This document shows positions 1-8,117 of a stretch of DNA of 52,925 nt, piece by piece. The position numbers and the translations under genes were made by a program. Source of the stretch: Bacteroidota bacterium (GTDB lineage Bacteria > Bacteroidota > Bacteroidia > Sphingobacteriales > Sphingobacteriaceae); NCBI GenBank assembly GCA_013288235.1, contig JABDCF010000015.1:1-52925 (forward strand), in the 5' to 3' direction. Position 1 is the first letter of the stretch, and each line of letters opens with the position of its first letter. The notes beneath the pieces were generated by a model that saw only the letters and a list, made by a program, of their open reading frames with translations, did not search any database and had not been told where the DNA came from.

Positions 1-1
1 G

Positions 2-97
2 GTACATAATACTGCGGTGTTCAAAGCTAGCTACGATCAGGATACGTGGAATGTTCTTGACCCTGTATTTGACCCGAAGTTAGCCGTATGTGAATAA
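2..97 (+). CDS. 3' end of an unidentified gene (partial)
   Basis: An open frame enters from the left edge and ends at TAA (95-97), giving 31 residues that end KLAVCE. It is convergent with the small leftward gene at 137-370. The residue mix (two tryptophan/aspartate-rich stretches, no low-complexity runs) looks like a real C-terminus, but it is too short to assign to a family. It would be part of the mobile element that fills the left of the window. A chance open frame cannot be excluded. Confidence 0.35.
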   Translation, partial: VHNTAVFKASYDQDTWNVLDPVFDPKLAVCE

Positions 98-136
98 TAA
101 ATATTTATTGGCTGCGGTCGAAAATCACAAGGTTAG

Positions 137-370
137 TTAAAAGTTGGCGTTGATCACTACTATTTCCCCTGTTGCTGCGTTTACACGGACAAGTTCCCGG
201 TGGTTAGCATATTGGTGGACAAACATATTTTTGTAATTACCGTGGTGGTAAATATTATAAAAACCAGCCTTAAGATTTTCAGCCTCCACCTTTTCAATTA
301 CCGGCCGCAAGCGGTCTTCCATTTCCTTTAAAGTACACTCAAAGATCGGTTTATAGGGTTCTGTTTCCAT
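137..370 (-). CDS. small hypothetical protein of the mobile element
   Basis: A 77-residue protein starting at ATG (368-370). It is soluble, with a charged helical N-terminal half (EMEDRLRPVIEKVEAENLKAG) and a probable beta-rich C-terminal half (RELVRVNAATGEIVVINANF). No signal peptide or membrane segment is seen and I do not recognise the family. It lies downstream of the zeta-like toxin on the same strand, separated by a strongly structured 180-bp spacer, so it is probably transcribed independently. Cargo or accessory function in the mobilizable element is an inference from position only. Confidence 0.55.
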   Translation of the reverse strand: METEPYKPIFECTLKEMEDRLRPVIEKVEAENLKAGFYNIYHHGNYKNMFVHQYANHRELVRVNAATGEIVVINANF

Positions 371-439
371 ACATATTATTATACGCTAATTTACAAAAAT
401 GTTATTGCCAAATTTAGATTACTTGATTTTTGACTTCCA

Positions 440-537
440 GGTTTCGCAAGGTTCGCCGCGAAACCCCGACCATAGGGGCAGCAAAGATGGTTTCGCGCAT
501 GCGAAACTACATCTTTGCTATTACCTTAGACGGTAAT
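440..537. repeat. cluster of stem-loops between toxin gene and small ORF
   Basis: Four inverted repeats are packed together. GGTTTCGC (440-447) pairs with GCGAAACC (458-465). CCCC (464-467) pairs with GGGG (475-478). A long hairpin has arms 481-496 and 501-518 with a GCAT loop and one 2-nt bulge. ATTACC (520-525) pairs with GGTAAT (532-537). The first and third hairpins share the GTTTCGC/GCGAAAC arms. The position just after the toxin stop codon suggests termination or mRNA 3'-end protection, but no clear U-tract follows on the leftward strand, so a protein-binding or origin role is also possible. Confidence 0.6.
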
Positions 538-550
538 TAAACCGGATAAT

Positions 551-1603
551 TTACCTGCTCGGCCCACCCATACCCCGGTCATTACCAGGGCCTTTGCGTA
601 TAGACAGGTTTAAGTTTTGGCGTTGTTCTTCGGCTTTTCGTTGCCGCTCTAATTCCTGCCGTTCCTGCGCGGCTTTAAGCTCTTGCGTTGCTTTTAGTTC
701 GTGTGCCGCTTTTAACTCACGCTGCTGCCGCTCGACCAGCTGTTGCATTTGGCTGGGGGAGATATATTGAGTTTGCATTTCCTCTTTGAACTTTGCAATT
801 TCCCATTTAGGCGCGTTCCTGGCTTCTTTAAGCCGGATGACCGATTGCATTTTTTCTTCAAAAAATTGCACCAGTTTATCCGGCCAGGGCTGGTCAAAAA
901 CCTGTTGGAAAACTTGTACGGCGTTGGGGGGATTGGTGGCGATCAAATGTACGCCATGAATATCCGAATGTAGGCCCGATGCCACATTCCGGCCATATAT
1001 CTCCAATTTGCTGTATAAAGATTCGGCCTGCACCGTTATCAGTGAGGGGATCAACTTGCTGTAACGATCATCGTGTGCTTCTTTAATGACCATTCTCCCG
1101 GATTCATTCTCCAGTTTCTGTTGCTCATAGCGATCCTGAATACCTAAAAGACTTAACTGCGGATGTACCGCAAGCAACTTGAGGTTAACTTGGTAATCGT
1201 TTTCCCTTAATCCGCTGATGACGCTATTGATGTAGGGGCCGTCTGCAAAAGTAACTTCCATAATGAAGTTTAGCCGGTTCTCTACACAATAGTCCATTAG
1301 CCCGGCCCGCCATTTCCAGGCATAGTCCCCGGTAATATCAGGATAATAGGCTTCGTGTTTTCTTTTAATGGTTTCCGCATCGGGATGAAAGTCCCGTAAA
1401 GCATCGAGGTTACAGACCATAACATTACGCCCCAATTCCTTTTGGGCGATGGTTTCCAGTTCGCTTTTACCGGCACCCGGTTGCGCTCCAATGATTACAG
1501 CGACAGGGTTTTCGGCTGGCGTTAAATTGCCCCGGTGGTTATCGATGATATAGAGTTGCGCCTTTTCAAACGCAGAATCACTCAGCGCATACAAGGTTTG
1601 CAA
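551..1603 (-). CDS. zeta-toxin-like P-loop kinase
   Basis: 350 residues. A Walker A loop GAQPGAGKS lies at residues 39-47, followed by a zeta-like NLDALRDFHP segment (about 65-74) and a helical region rich in charged residues. The C-terminal ~80 residues are an E/R/Q/K-rich coiled coil containing ELKAxxELKAxQ repeats. Zeta/PezT proteins phosphorylate UDP-N-acetylglucosamine and poison wall synthesis; here the activity is inferred from fold motifs only. The only start codon in frame before an upstream stop is TTG at 1603, 32 bp after the antitoxin stop, so low, coupled translation is likely. The preceding Phd-like gene is the expected antitoxin. A role in stabilising the mobile element fits the context. 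Confidence 0.8.
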   Translation of the reverse strand: MQTLYALSDSAFEKAQLYIIDNHRGNLTPAENPVAVIIGAQPGAGKSELETIAQKELGRNVMVCNLDALRDFHPDAETIKRKHEAYYPDITGDYAWKWRAGLMDYCVENRLNFIMEVTFADGPYINSVISGLRENDYQVNLKLLAVHPQLSLLGIQDRYEQQKLENESGRMVIKEAHDDRYSKLIPSLITVQAESLYSKLEIYGRNVASGLHSDIHGVHLIATNPPNAVQVFQQVFDQPWPDKLVQFFEEKMQSVIRLKEARNAPKWEIAKFKEEMQTQYISPSQMQQLVERQQRELKAAHELKATQELKAAQERQELERQRKAEEQRQNLNLSIRKGPGNDRGMGGPSR

Positions 1604-1635
1604 CGTTTTTGAAAGGGATGGCGAATAAGATTCGC

Positions 1636-2037
1636 TTATGGTATTTTTTTTTTCTCCGCTAGCAATATCGGGCTGTACTTAGCAATGATCTCTTCCATAC
1701 GGGGCAGGCTCATGAAGTTTTCCGGGTCACGGTTAATAGCTAATGCCTCATCACGTAAAGCAACCAGTTCCTTTATCCGGTTCTGGTCGGGCTGGGGTTT
1801 ATCCATTTCTTTCATGTGTTCTCGCGAAGCCAGGGCCACCAGTCCATTCACAATGGATTTGGCGCTTTCTGTTAGCGAATACCAATCAAGCGGGTTACGT
1901 TCTTCAACCTTAACGGGTGCTGGCAATGGGCGTTTCAATTCTTCGAGAATTTTAGCATACTCCTGGTAATCCATGATTACCCTTAGTGGTTCGCCGTTAG
2001 CATCCGTAATAATTTGGGTTTCCATACTCTTTTCCAT
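1636..2037 (-). CDS. Phd-like antitoxin partner of the zeta-like toxin
   Basis: The protein begins MEKSMETQIITDANGEPLRVIMDYQEY, which resembles the N-terminal strand-helix of Phd/YefM-type antitoxins (a residue set followed by 'xxYxxILEEL'). Its acidic/basic helical C-terminal half ends in a lysine-rich tail. I chose ATG at 2037; ATG at 2025 and TTG at 2049 are alternatives. The gene sits directly upstream of the zeta-like toxin on the same strand, the usual antitoxin-first order. Classical epsilon antitoxins look different, so this would be a zeta toxin paired with a Phd-type DNA-binding antitoxin. The pairing is inferred from gene order. Confidence 0.6.
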   Translation of the reverse strand: MEKSMETQIITDANGEPLRVIMDYQEYAKILEELKRPLPAPVKVEERNPLDWYSLTESAKSIVNGLVALASREHMKEMDKPQPDQNRIKELVALRDEALAINRDPENFMSLPRMEEIIAKYSPILLAEKKKIP

Positions 2038-2120
2038 AACACTATTCAAATTTAATAAATATTAAGTAATTAATTGTTGTTTCGCTGTACGCAGCCGTCA
2101 TACGGCTGTCTGTTTTTTGA

Positions 2121-2690
2121 TTATTTGCTCGCATCTTCCAAAGCTTTTGACATTCTTTTTTGCATTATAGGGCCGGAATGGTCATAAACATAATTCCATG
2201 CATTGATGCAGTTATTACCATCGATATTTTGTTGATGCGCTTGGTAGGCATTGACCGAATCACGGACAATCAGGCAAACAAAAATTAAAATAATAAAGCC
2301 TAATAATGAGGGGATCAGCCTGCCATAGACCAATTTATAATGCTCCCTGTGGTTGTGTTCCGGGAACAGGTTAATTTTCAATGACCTGTGGATCGGCTTA
2401 GGTCCCTTGTCAATGGTTTGGCTAATGTCGGCCAAACCATTTGTTAAGGTTTTGGTCACCGGGGATAAGTCAGCTGGTGGCGCAATGACCTTGATATTTT
2501 TAAGGCTCTCTTTAAAATCAATAACCAGTTGCCCGATTCCTTTGTTTTTTTCAGCGATTAACTTGTCTCTTGCCTCCCGCTCGTTAGTTTGCACCGCCAT
2601 AAACGCATGGCATTTTTGTAGTTCAACAGCCATATCGCAGATGATGTCCTTTAAGCTTCGTTCGTCTAATTCTAATTCTTCAGTTTTCAT
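2121..2690 (-). CDS. single-pass membrane protein next to the relaxase
   Basis: 189 residues from ATG at 2690. The N-terminal ~120 residues are charged and helical with probable coiled coil, followed by one strong transmembrane helix (LLGFIILIFVCLIV, roughly 129-142) and a short C-terminal tail. No enzyme motif is seen. It lies 56 bp after the relaxase gene in the same direction, so it is probably part of the mobilization operon. A membrane-anchored helper that brings the relaxosome to a conjugation machine is a reasonable guess, but I do not recognise the family. Confidence 0.65.
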   Translation of the reverse strand: MKTEELELDERSLKDIICDMAVELQKCHAFMAVQTNEREARDKLIAEKNKGIGQLVIDFKESLKNIKVIAPPADLSPVTKTLTNGLADISQTIDKGPKPIHRSLKINLFPEHNHREHYKLVYGRLIPSLLGFIILIFVCLIVRDSVNAYQAHQQNIDGNNCINAWNYVYDHSGPIMQKRMSKALEDASK

Positions 2691-2746
2691 TGCAGTAATT
2701 ATTTGAGTTAATAAATTGGTTATTCATCTTTCTTTATATATTGATA

Positions 2747-3616
2747 TCACATATGCATACCGTGGCTCAGGTCGCGTTTTTGCCCCCTGATCTGCTCCTG
2801 TTGCTGTTGCAGGGCCAGTTTTTGTTGCTGCTGTTGTTGTTTTAATTGCTCTTTTAATTGTTGTTCCTGTTTTAATTTATTTTCAATGGTTTGCAGACTG
2901 TAGCCAACCTGGCTGCCCTTAAAGTAGACCTGCTGTTGATCGGTGAAAGCGATACCCCTGCCTTGTTCCACCTTATAGCCCCGGTCTTCCATATAGTGTT
3001 TGACCTGCTGCACATCTTTGCACTGCTTGATGGCTTTGGAAAGGTGCTGCTTCAAAACTTCTTTTCGCTGGTCGATCCGCTGGCTTTGTGCGACCCGCTG
3101 TTCCGGCGCCAGGAACTTATTGGGGCTTAATACTTTTTCCAGCTTATAAGCCAGTTCCATTTTGCGGCAGGTTTCGGCCACACGCTTGTAACTATTACTA
3201 TCGCCCGCTGTCTTGCCGTCATAACCGATCCGGTTGGCGACAATGTGCAGGTGTTCATGCTGGGTATCTGCATGGGTAACGACCACATACTGGTTACGGT
3301 CAAACTCGAACTCTTTGGCCAGTGACGCGGCGATGTCTGCCTTTTGCTGGTTATTGAGCTTGCCTGCATCGGCATGGGCTAAACTAACCGTCAAATGAAA
3401 TACCGGCTTGCTGACCTTTGGATTCAGTTTGCTGACCTCGATAAATTGCCGGATCAGTTCTTTCTTGTTGCCGAAACATTGATTGTAGGCGATGACCTGC
3501 GCCTGCTTTTTTTCCATTTCCTGCCGTTGCTGTTCCTCGTTTTCCTGGAGCCTGCCCTCATGCAGGTAGTTCAGGCAACCCCGGAAACTTTTGCCGGTAA
3601 CTATTTTTCCGATCAT
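2747..3616 (-). CDS. relaxase / mobilization nuclease (MobA/VirD2-type)
   Basis: 289 residues. The N-terminus MIGKIVTGKSFRGCLNYLHE carries a candidate catalytic tyrosine (Y17). FHLTVS (74-79) and the metal-binding histidine motif HADTQHEHLHIVANRIG (115-131, histidines 115, 120, 122, 124) are those of MOBP-like relaxases of Bacteroidota elements. The C-terminal 60 residues are a glutamine-rich coiled coil. The protein would nick oriT and lead the transferred strand. Its ATG overlaps the stop of mobC in an ATGA tetranucleotide, so translation is coupled. No T4SS genes are present, so transfer would need a helper element. Confidence 0.92.
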   Translation of the reverse strand: MIGKIVTGKSFRGCLNYLHEGRLQENEEQQRQEMEKKQAQVIAYNQCFGNKKELIRQFIEVSKLNPKVSKPVFHLTVSLAHADAGKLNNQQKADIAASLAKEFEFDRNQYVVVTHADTQHEHLHIVANRIGYDGKTAGDSNSYKRVAETCRKMELAYKLEKVLSPNKFLAPEQRVAQSQRIDQRKEVLKQHLSKAIKQCKDVQQVKHYMEDRGYKVEQGRGIAFTDQQQVYFKGSQVGYSLQTIENKLKQEQQLKEQLKQQQQQQKLALQQQQEQIRGQKRDLSHGMHM

Positions 3617-4026
3617 TGTAAATAGCTGTTTATCGTGTTGACTAAACCTTGTATCTCACGGACACATTGATTGAGCAGTGCCCGTTCCAGGGCGTTCAGT
3701 TCATCCCCACTGTTGCGCTTCCGTGCCAGTTGGTTAATGTTGGCGGCTGTATGGTTTAACGTGCCTTTGAGTTCCAGTACCGACTTGGGCAGACTTTTGA
3801 TTTTAACCTGTATCCTGTTTTTCAAACCCAGGTCGCGCAGGAACTCTGATACCGTTAAACCCACCCTTTGGGCATTGATCTCTATCATCTTTTTTTCCAG
3901 GGGCGTACACATAGCTGCCAGCAGCTGCCGCCGTTTGTGTTGCTTTGTTGGCCGGCCTCCTTTGGCTGCACCTGTTTTATTTTTTCTGGCTGTGGTGATC
4001 CCGGTCTGGTTAATAGTCTTATTCAT
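3613..4026 (-). CDS. MobC-like relaxosome protein
   Basis: 137 residues from ATG at 4026. It has a basic N-terminal tail (RKNKTGAAKGGRPTKQHKRR), a ribbon-helix-helix-like segment (AQRVGLTVSEFLRDLGL) and a helical C-terminus with LKGTLNHTAANINQLARKRNSG, which is typical of bacterial MobC/relaxosome accessory proteins. These bind oriT and help the relaxase melt it. It is the first gene of the mob operon and lies just beside the candidate oriT hairpins. It overlaps the relaxase gene by 4 bp. Confidence 0.88.
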   Translation of the reverse strand: MNKTINQTGITTARKNKTGAAKGGRPTKQHKRRQLLAAMCTPLEKKMIEINAQRVGLTVSEFLRDLGLKNRIQVKIKSLPKSVLELKGTLNHTAANINQLARKRNSGDELNALERALLNQCVREIQGLVNTINSYLQ

Positions 4027-4050
4027 TGTCGTAAAAAGTCTTCAAAAAAT

Positions 4051-4104
4051 CCCCCCGAATGCGATAGCATGAGGGGGGCCAGCGAGTTTTGGCATAGCCA
4101 AAAC
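4051..4104. other. candidate origin of transfer (oriT)
   Basis: Immediately upstream of mobC there are two strong inverted repeats. The first is CCCCCC (4051-4056) with GGGGGG (4073-4078), enclosing ATGC (4059-4062), loop GATA, and GCAT (4067-4070). The second is GTTTTGGC (4086-4093), 3-nt loop ATA, and GCCAAAAC (4097-4104). Paired hairpins directly before mob genes are what oriT regions of MOBP systems look like. No nic site can be fixed by eye. A 12-bp palindrome (4148-4159) and a repeated AGCGCT (4162-4167, 4170-4175) lie just beyond it at the end of the primase-like gene. Confidence 0.6.
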
Positions 4105-4167
4105 ATAGCTGGCTCACCTAAAAAGTGGGATATACAACTATGCCCATATACATATGTATGGAGCGCT

Positions 4168-5157
4168 TTAGCGCTGTAAGCTATGGCCATGCTTTTCATG
4201 CGGTTGGGGGTTTCTTTCTTGCCTCAATATGTTTTGTTGCGATGCCAGCAAATAGGCATTAATGTCGTTATGCCCTTGGTAAAAACTACTCGCATCAATT
4301 GAGTGGATACCGGCTTGTTCCAGTTTTTCGATGGCGGCCTGGCCTGCGCTATCATGGTTCAGGTATTGGTAAACATCACGGTAACCACTTAGCAATTCGA
4401 TACTCCTACCCATGAGGGCGACCGAGTTTAGTACGATAATGTCGGTAGGCGTGTCGGGGAATTTCCGAAGCCGTTGTAGTGACAGGAAATCCATAAAGCC
4501 CTCGACCAGGCATACCGTCTGCGCATTGTCATGGCTGCTGATCACCGTAATGTCCTTTGGTGATGATGACCCCTTGAACCAAGGATTTCGCAGCTCGTAG
4601 CCCCCGGAACGGTTCTCAAAACCGATAGCCGTATAGGTCTTGTCTTTAATGCTAAACTTGACCTCCCGGCAATACCAGCGGGCGCAGGTGAGGTCAATAC
4701 CCCGACCGGTAATGTATGAGATCAGGCCGGGACTGCGTAACGGCGCAACGGCCAGCACGGTGATACGCGGCTCATCCGTATCATTAGCGCCGCTAACGGG
4801 GGTTGCCGTCCCGCGTTCAGCCGTAACGGCTGACGGCTGGTGAAAAGAAAAGGTGTAGTTGCCTGCGGATAGACGGGCCAGTAGTTCTTCCACCGAGCAG
4901 CGATGCAGCCGGATGCCCAAGTCGATCAGGTTGCCCCCCTCGCCAATGCCGTGGTCAAACCAGGCGTTCAGCCGGGAATTGACTTTAAAAGAGGCTGTGT
5001 TTTCCTCCCTGATCGGGGAGAGATACCAGTGATCAGTCCCTTTGATATATTGCGGGTGGAACCCGCATTGCGCCAGGTATTCGACTATCGGAATTTGCCT
5101 GGCCTGGTTACAATTCAATTTCATGCGTATTGTAATTTTGATGACTGATAAAGCCAT
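4168..5157 (-). CDS. primase-like protein with degenerate zinc domain and Toprim domain
   Basis: 329 residues. Residues ~20-80 (HWYLSPIREENTASFKV ... GIGEGGNLIDL) follow the CHC2 zinc-domain pattern of DnaG but without the zinc cysteines. Residues ~205-290 form a Toprim domain with VCLVEGFMDF (215-224) and NHDSAGQAA (267-275), where the usual first aspartate of the DxD pair is asparagine. Such proteins are common on Bacteroidota mobile elements and are thought to prime replication of transferred DNA. Start ATG at 5157 or, quite possibly, the downstream ATG at 5124 (MKLNCNQ). It sits between the HTH protein and mobC, all leftward. Whether the asparagine permits activity is open. Confidence 0.82.
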   Translation of the reverse strand: MALSVIKITIRMKLNCNQARQIPIVEYLAQCGFHPQYIKGTDHWYLSPIREENTASFKVNSRLNAWFDHGIGEGGNLIDLGIRLHRCSVEELLARLSAGNYTFSFHQPSAVTAERGTATPVSGANDTDEPRITVLAVAPLRSPGLISYITGRGIDLTCARWYCREVKFSIKDKTYTAIGFENRSGGYELRNPWFKGSSSPKDITVISSHDNAQTVCLVEGFMDFLSLQRLRKFPDTPTDIIVLNSVALMGRSIELLSGYRDVYQYLNHDSAGQAAIEKLEQAGIHSIDASSFYQGHNDINAYLLASQQNILRQERNPQPHEKHGHSLQR

Positions 5158-5170
5158 CGGTGTAACAATA

Positions 5171-5458
5171 TTATTTTTGAATAGCAGGCCGGGAACTGGC
5201 GGAAATCCAATCCAGTAGTTGTTTGCGGGAGAAAAGTAATTTGCCCTCGACTTTACAAAAAGGAATTTTTTTCCGTTTGACTAAACCATAAAGAGAAGTG
5301 ACCTCGTATTTGATGAGGCTTGCCGCTTCTTTCGTATCAAGCAGCATATCATCATCAACTGCCGAAGAGGGTGCAGCGTGTACAGCTTTTTTGACTGCGG
5401 ACTCCATGAGCTCCTGGAGCTCATGGGTCGAAAGTGTAGTAATAAAGGATGCGTTCAT
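5171..5458 (-). CDS. helix-turn-helix protein, excisionase-like
   Basis: 95 residues. The C-terminal 60 residues carry a MerR/excisionase-type HTH (HTH_17) pattern: LLDTKEAASLIKYEVTSLY, then KRKKIPFCKVEGKLLFSRKQLLDWI. The leading segment contains a short acidic linker (VDDDM). Proteins of this type act as recombination directionality factors or local regulators in Bacteroidota mobile elements. It is 13 bp upstream of the primase-like gene in the same direction, so they are probably cotranscribed. Its involvement in excision is inferred from family and location. Confidence 0.8.
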   Translation of the reverse strand: MNASFITTLSTHELQELMESAVKKAVHAAPSSAVDDDMLLDTKEAASLIKYEVTSLYGLVKRKKIPFCKVEGKLLFSRKQLLDWISASSRPAIQK

Positions 5459-5574
5459 AATTAAAACTTAATGAACACAAAACAATACTAAAAAAGCTCA
5501 ACGTTGCTGAACGAAGTTAAACGTAGTTAAACACTAAGTATATAAAACCTTATTTTTTGTGGGATAATAGCGAT

Positions 5575-6678
5575 TTAACGGCGTTTTAAATGGGGTGCGT
5601 ACTGGGGTATTTTTTCTAAGATTTTCAAAGCGTTCATCGCCCTTGAACTTTGGTGAAGTTCCTGAAGCAGCGCGACAGCCTCATTTAATTTCTTGGTAAT
5701 ATTGCTGCCGATATAAGTAACGTCGATGCTGCTGTAGGTAGAAAAAGTATCTTTTAACAATTGGGCGTACGGCAATAATTTCAGGTTGGTGTAAGTGTAA
5801 TTTAATTTATAGGTGGCATGCATGAGCAGATTTAAGATCACTTGGTAATTCTGCGGCAGTTCATAAAAGCCATGCGGCGTTTCCGGTATGATGGGTTGTT
5901 TGTTAGAAAGGTCTATAAACATATTTCCCAACAATGTTTTGATCTCTTTCTCTGATTTAAACGCCTGGGTTAAGACTTGGGTTTGGCACTCGTGAATGTC
6001 GATCAACACAAGCCAAAGTTGGAGAATAGCAGAAGAGGAATACTTAATAGGAATCTTAGGATAATCGATTTTGGCATTGTCCGGCTCTTTCTGTTGAATT
6101 ATTTGATCTGCCCGGTCAGTTTCCAGCACTGCATTAAGCGGTCTGGTTAAGTCCTTAATGTTCCGGTATTCCTTATATGCCAAGACGAGATTAGCTTGTA
6201 TATAGCCCAGGCTAAATAGTACTTGCGGAATGGCGAACCCTTCAAAATATAAATAATGGTGGCATTCTGCCATAAATGCGATAAGTATTTCCTGTTGATG
6301 AGCAATGCTCAATGCGTTATAGGTCGGGCCAAGTTCGGCAGTAAAGTCAGCGAGGCCCGATTGATACCCTTTGTAAAAATCGGCCTTCAATTCATTAATA
6401 TATTCTTGAGATGCAGGGCGAATACTATCAAGCAGAACCATATTCCGTTTGGCAATACCCGGCTTAAAGACCAATTTCAAGTTCGGCTCGCTGATATAAA
6501 AATGCTTTTGCTGATCCACTTCTATTTGTTCAAAAGGGGAAAACATACCCTGATAGTTAAAGGAATCAGGGTCAGGCTCGAATAATCCATTTACAGACGA
6601 TATAAAGGGAAATTTACTGTGTTTGTCAGTACTAATGCCGGTAGCTGGATTAAATCCAGGCAAATTCAGAAAATGCAT
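5575..6678 (-). CDS. unknown 367-aa protein of the mobile element
   Basis: A soluble protein with no signal peptide or clear catalytic motif. Aromatic/hydrophobic stretches (HQQEILIAFMAECHHYLYF; LQLWLVLIDIHECQTQVL) predict a mostly helical fold. It ends in a basic tail (YAPHLKRR). The ATG at 6678 is well placed, and the gene is flanked by leftward element genes with a 116-bp gap downstream to the HTH gene. I do not recognise the family. Its place between the HTH/primase block and the AlbA_2 gene suggests a recurrent accessory gene of this element type. Confidence 0.7.
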   Translation of the reverse strand: MHFLNLPGFNPATGISTDKHSKFPFISSVNGLFEPDPDSFNYQGMFSPFEQIEVDQQKHFYISEPNLKLVFKPGIAKRNMVLLDSIRPASQEYINELKADFYKGYQSGLADFTAELGPTYNALSIAHQQEILIAFMAECHHYLYFEGFAIPQVLFSLGYIQANLVLAYKEYRNIKDLTRPLNAVLETDRADQIIQQKEPDNAKIDYPKIPIKYSSSAILQLWLVLIDIHECQTQVLTQAFKSEKEIKTLLGNMFIDLSNKQPIIPETPHGFYELPQNYQVILNLLMHATYKLNYTYTNLKLLPYAQLLKDTFSTYSSIDVTYIGSNITKKLNEAVALLQELHQSSRAMNALKILEKIPQYAPHLKRR

Positions 6679-6741
6679 AGGTAATGTAATTGGATGCGAC
6701 GCAAAATTGGGAAAATTATTTTATATCGGTTATACGACTCT

Positions 6742-8058
6742 TTAGAGGACTTTCCAGAATCCCCCTTTATCGGCGCCTATTCGTTCTAATTTTTTCTCTT
6801 TCCGAAGCCCGCTGATGTTTCGTTCAATCGAACGGTTTGAAACTCCTATATTTGCCGCGAGTTCAGCAATGGTAATCGTAGGGTTCTGTATTACCATTAA
6901 AAGGATTTTCTCCGACGTTTTCTCCGACGTTTTCTCCGACGTTTTCTCCGACATTAATTCAGGGGCAGAATAGACCGTTACCTGAAAACCATGCTGCATA
7001 TTTTCAAAAAGAGGGGCCTTCAGCCCATAATCGGCAAACGCTTCCTGAATCCGTTTAATTCCGGAGCCATATTTTTCAATCAATTGAGCTTCTTTGAATG
7101 TCGCGGCTATTTTTTTATTTCTTGCCTGGGAAATATATTGACCACTTAGTAAGTTAGCAATAGATATATCGCCAGGTAGCCTCCCAGGATTAAAAAATTC
7201 GATGCGGTCATTAAATATCTTGATCGAGGAATCGCCATAATGCGTATAATCGCGATGGACGATCATATTGATAACGATTTCCCGAATAGCCGGTATGGGG
7301 TATTGCCATCGTTCTTCCCGCTGCGGGTCACCTGAAATTATGTAAGACTTATTGATATGCTTCCTGACGAAATTAATAACATATTCAACCTCGGCAAATA
7401 AATCGGAACGAACGGATAAACTATCTTTGATACTTGTAGCGGTATCAAATCTACCCAACTCCATGTTGGCAGAAAAAATATCACGATTAGCAAATAGCAG
7501 GTAACAGGCATTGGTGACCCCAGACGCTTTGATTAATTCAAATTTGGCAAGAACTGTTAAAGGGTCATCCTCAATGCGAACCTCTCTATCTTTGTTACAC
7601 ATTCCGACAAAGTCACGCACCTTATCCAGTGATAATGCATCCATCGTATATTCCGGGTTAATATAGCTATCCCAACTTGAATTAAAAGATTTAAGATGCA
7701 GGTCTGAAATTTCAGTTAATGAAAGTTGATGATTTGAATTTCTAACCCGTTTAAAATACCGGCCTTTAAAAGAAACCGGCTTTATTGGAAATTCCTGAAC
7801 GGATAGGGAAGCCACATCTTTCCCTTGTATGGAAATTATTTCAGCATCGGGTATGATACTGGGTTGCGTTTTATTCTTGACTTCATTTACCCAATTCTGA
7901 AGACTTTCACCTCCAATCGTGAATGCTTTTACCGGGTTGCCCTGGTTGTCTATACCAAGAAGAACCTTCCCGCCTTTAGTGTTGGTAAAAGCGACCAGGC
8001 TCTCAATAACCGCATCGGTAAAGCTACTTTTAAATTCTGTTTGGCTATCCTCTTGCAT
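6742..8058 (-). CDS. AlbA_2 (Schlafen-like) / HATPase_c_4 / winged-helix protein
   Basis: 438 residues. The N-terminus (ESLVAFTNTKGGKVLLGIDNQGNPV) matches the AlbA_2 putative nucleic-acid-binding domain. A middle ATPase-like region has REIVINMIVHRDYTHYG and IKIFNDRIEFFNPGRLP. The C-terminus is a winged helix (TIAELAANIGVSNRSIERNI). Between them lies a linker of four SEKT units. This is the architecture of COG2865-type predicted regulators, some relatives of which are linked to phage defence. It lies next to the integrase in the element, a typical cargo/regulator position. The role is inferred. Confidence 0.85.
   Translation of the reverse strand: MQEDSQTEFKSSFTDAVIESLVAFTNTKGGKVLLGIDNQGNPVKAFTIGGESLQNWVNEVKNKTQPSIIPDAEIISIQGKDVASLSVQEFPIKPVSFKGRYFKRVRNSNHQLSLTEISDLHLKSFNSSWDSYINPEYTMDALSLDKVRDFVGMCNKDREVRIEDDPLTVLAKFELIKASGVTNACYLLFANRDIFSANMELGRFDTATSIKDSLSVRSDLFAEVEYVINFVRKHINKSYIISGDPQREERWQYPIPAIREIVINMIVHRDYTHYGDSSIKIFNDRIEFFNPGRLPGDISIANLLSGQYISQARNKKIAATFKEAQLIEKYGSGIKRIQEAFADYGLKAPLFENMQHGFQVTVYSAPELMSEKTSEKTSEKTSEKILLMVIQNPTITIAELAANIGVSNRSIERNISGLRKEKKLERIGADKGGFWKVL
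6906..6953 (-). repeat. four tandem 12-bp coding repeats (SEKT linker)
   Basis: The 12-mer TTTTCTCCGACG is repeated three times exactly and a fourth time with one final-base change, encoding SEKTSEKTSEKTSEK in the AlbA_2 protein. The unit length is a multiple of three, so copy-number change would lengthen or shorten the linker without a frameshift. Confidence 0.9.
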
Positions 8059-8117
8059 TAGTTGCTATAGTATCTAAGTATTGTGTTTATTGGTTATCGC
8101 TGCAAAAATAAGAATGT

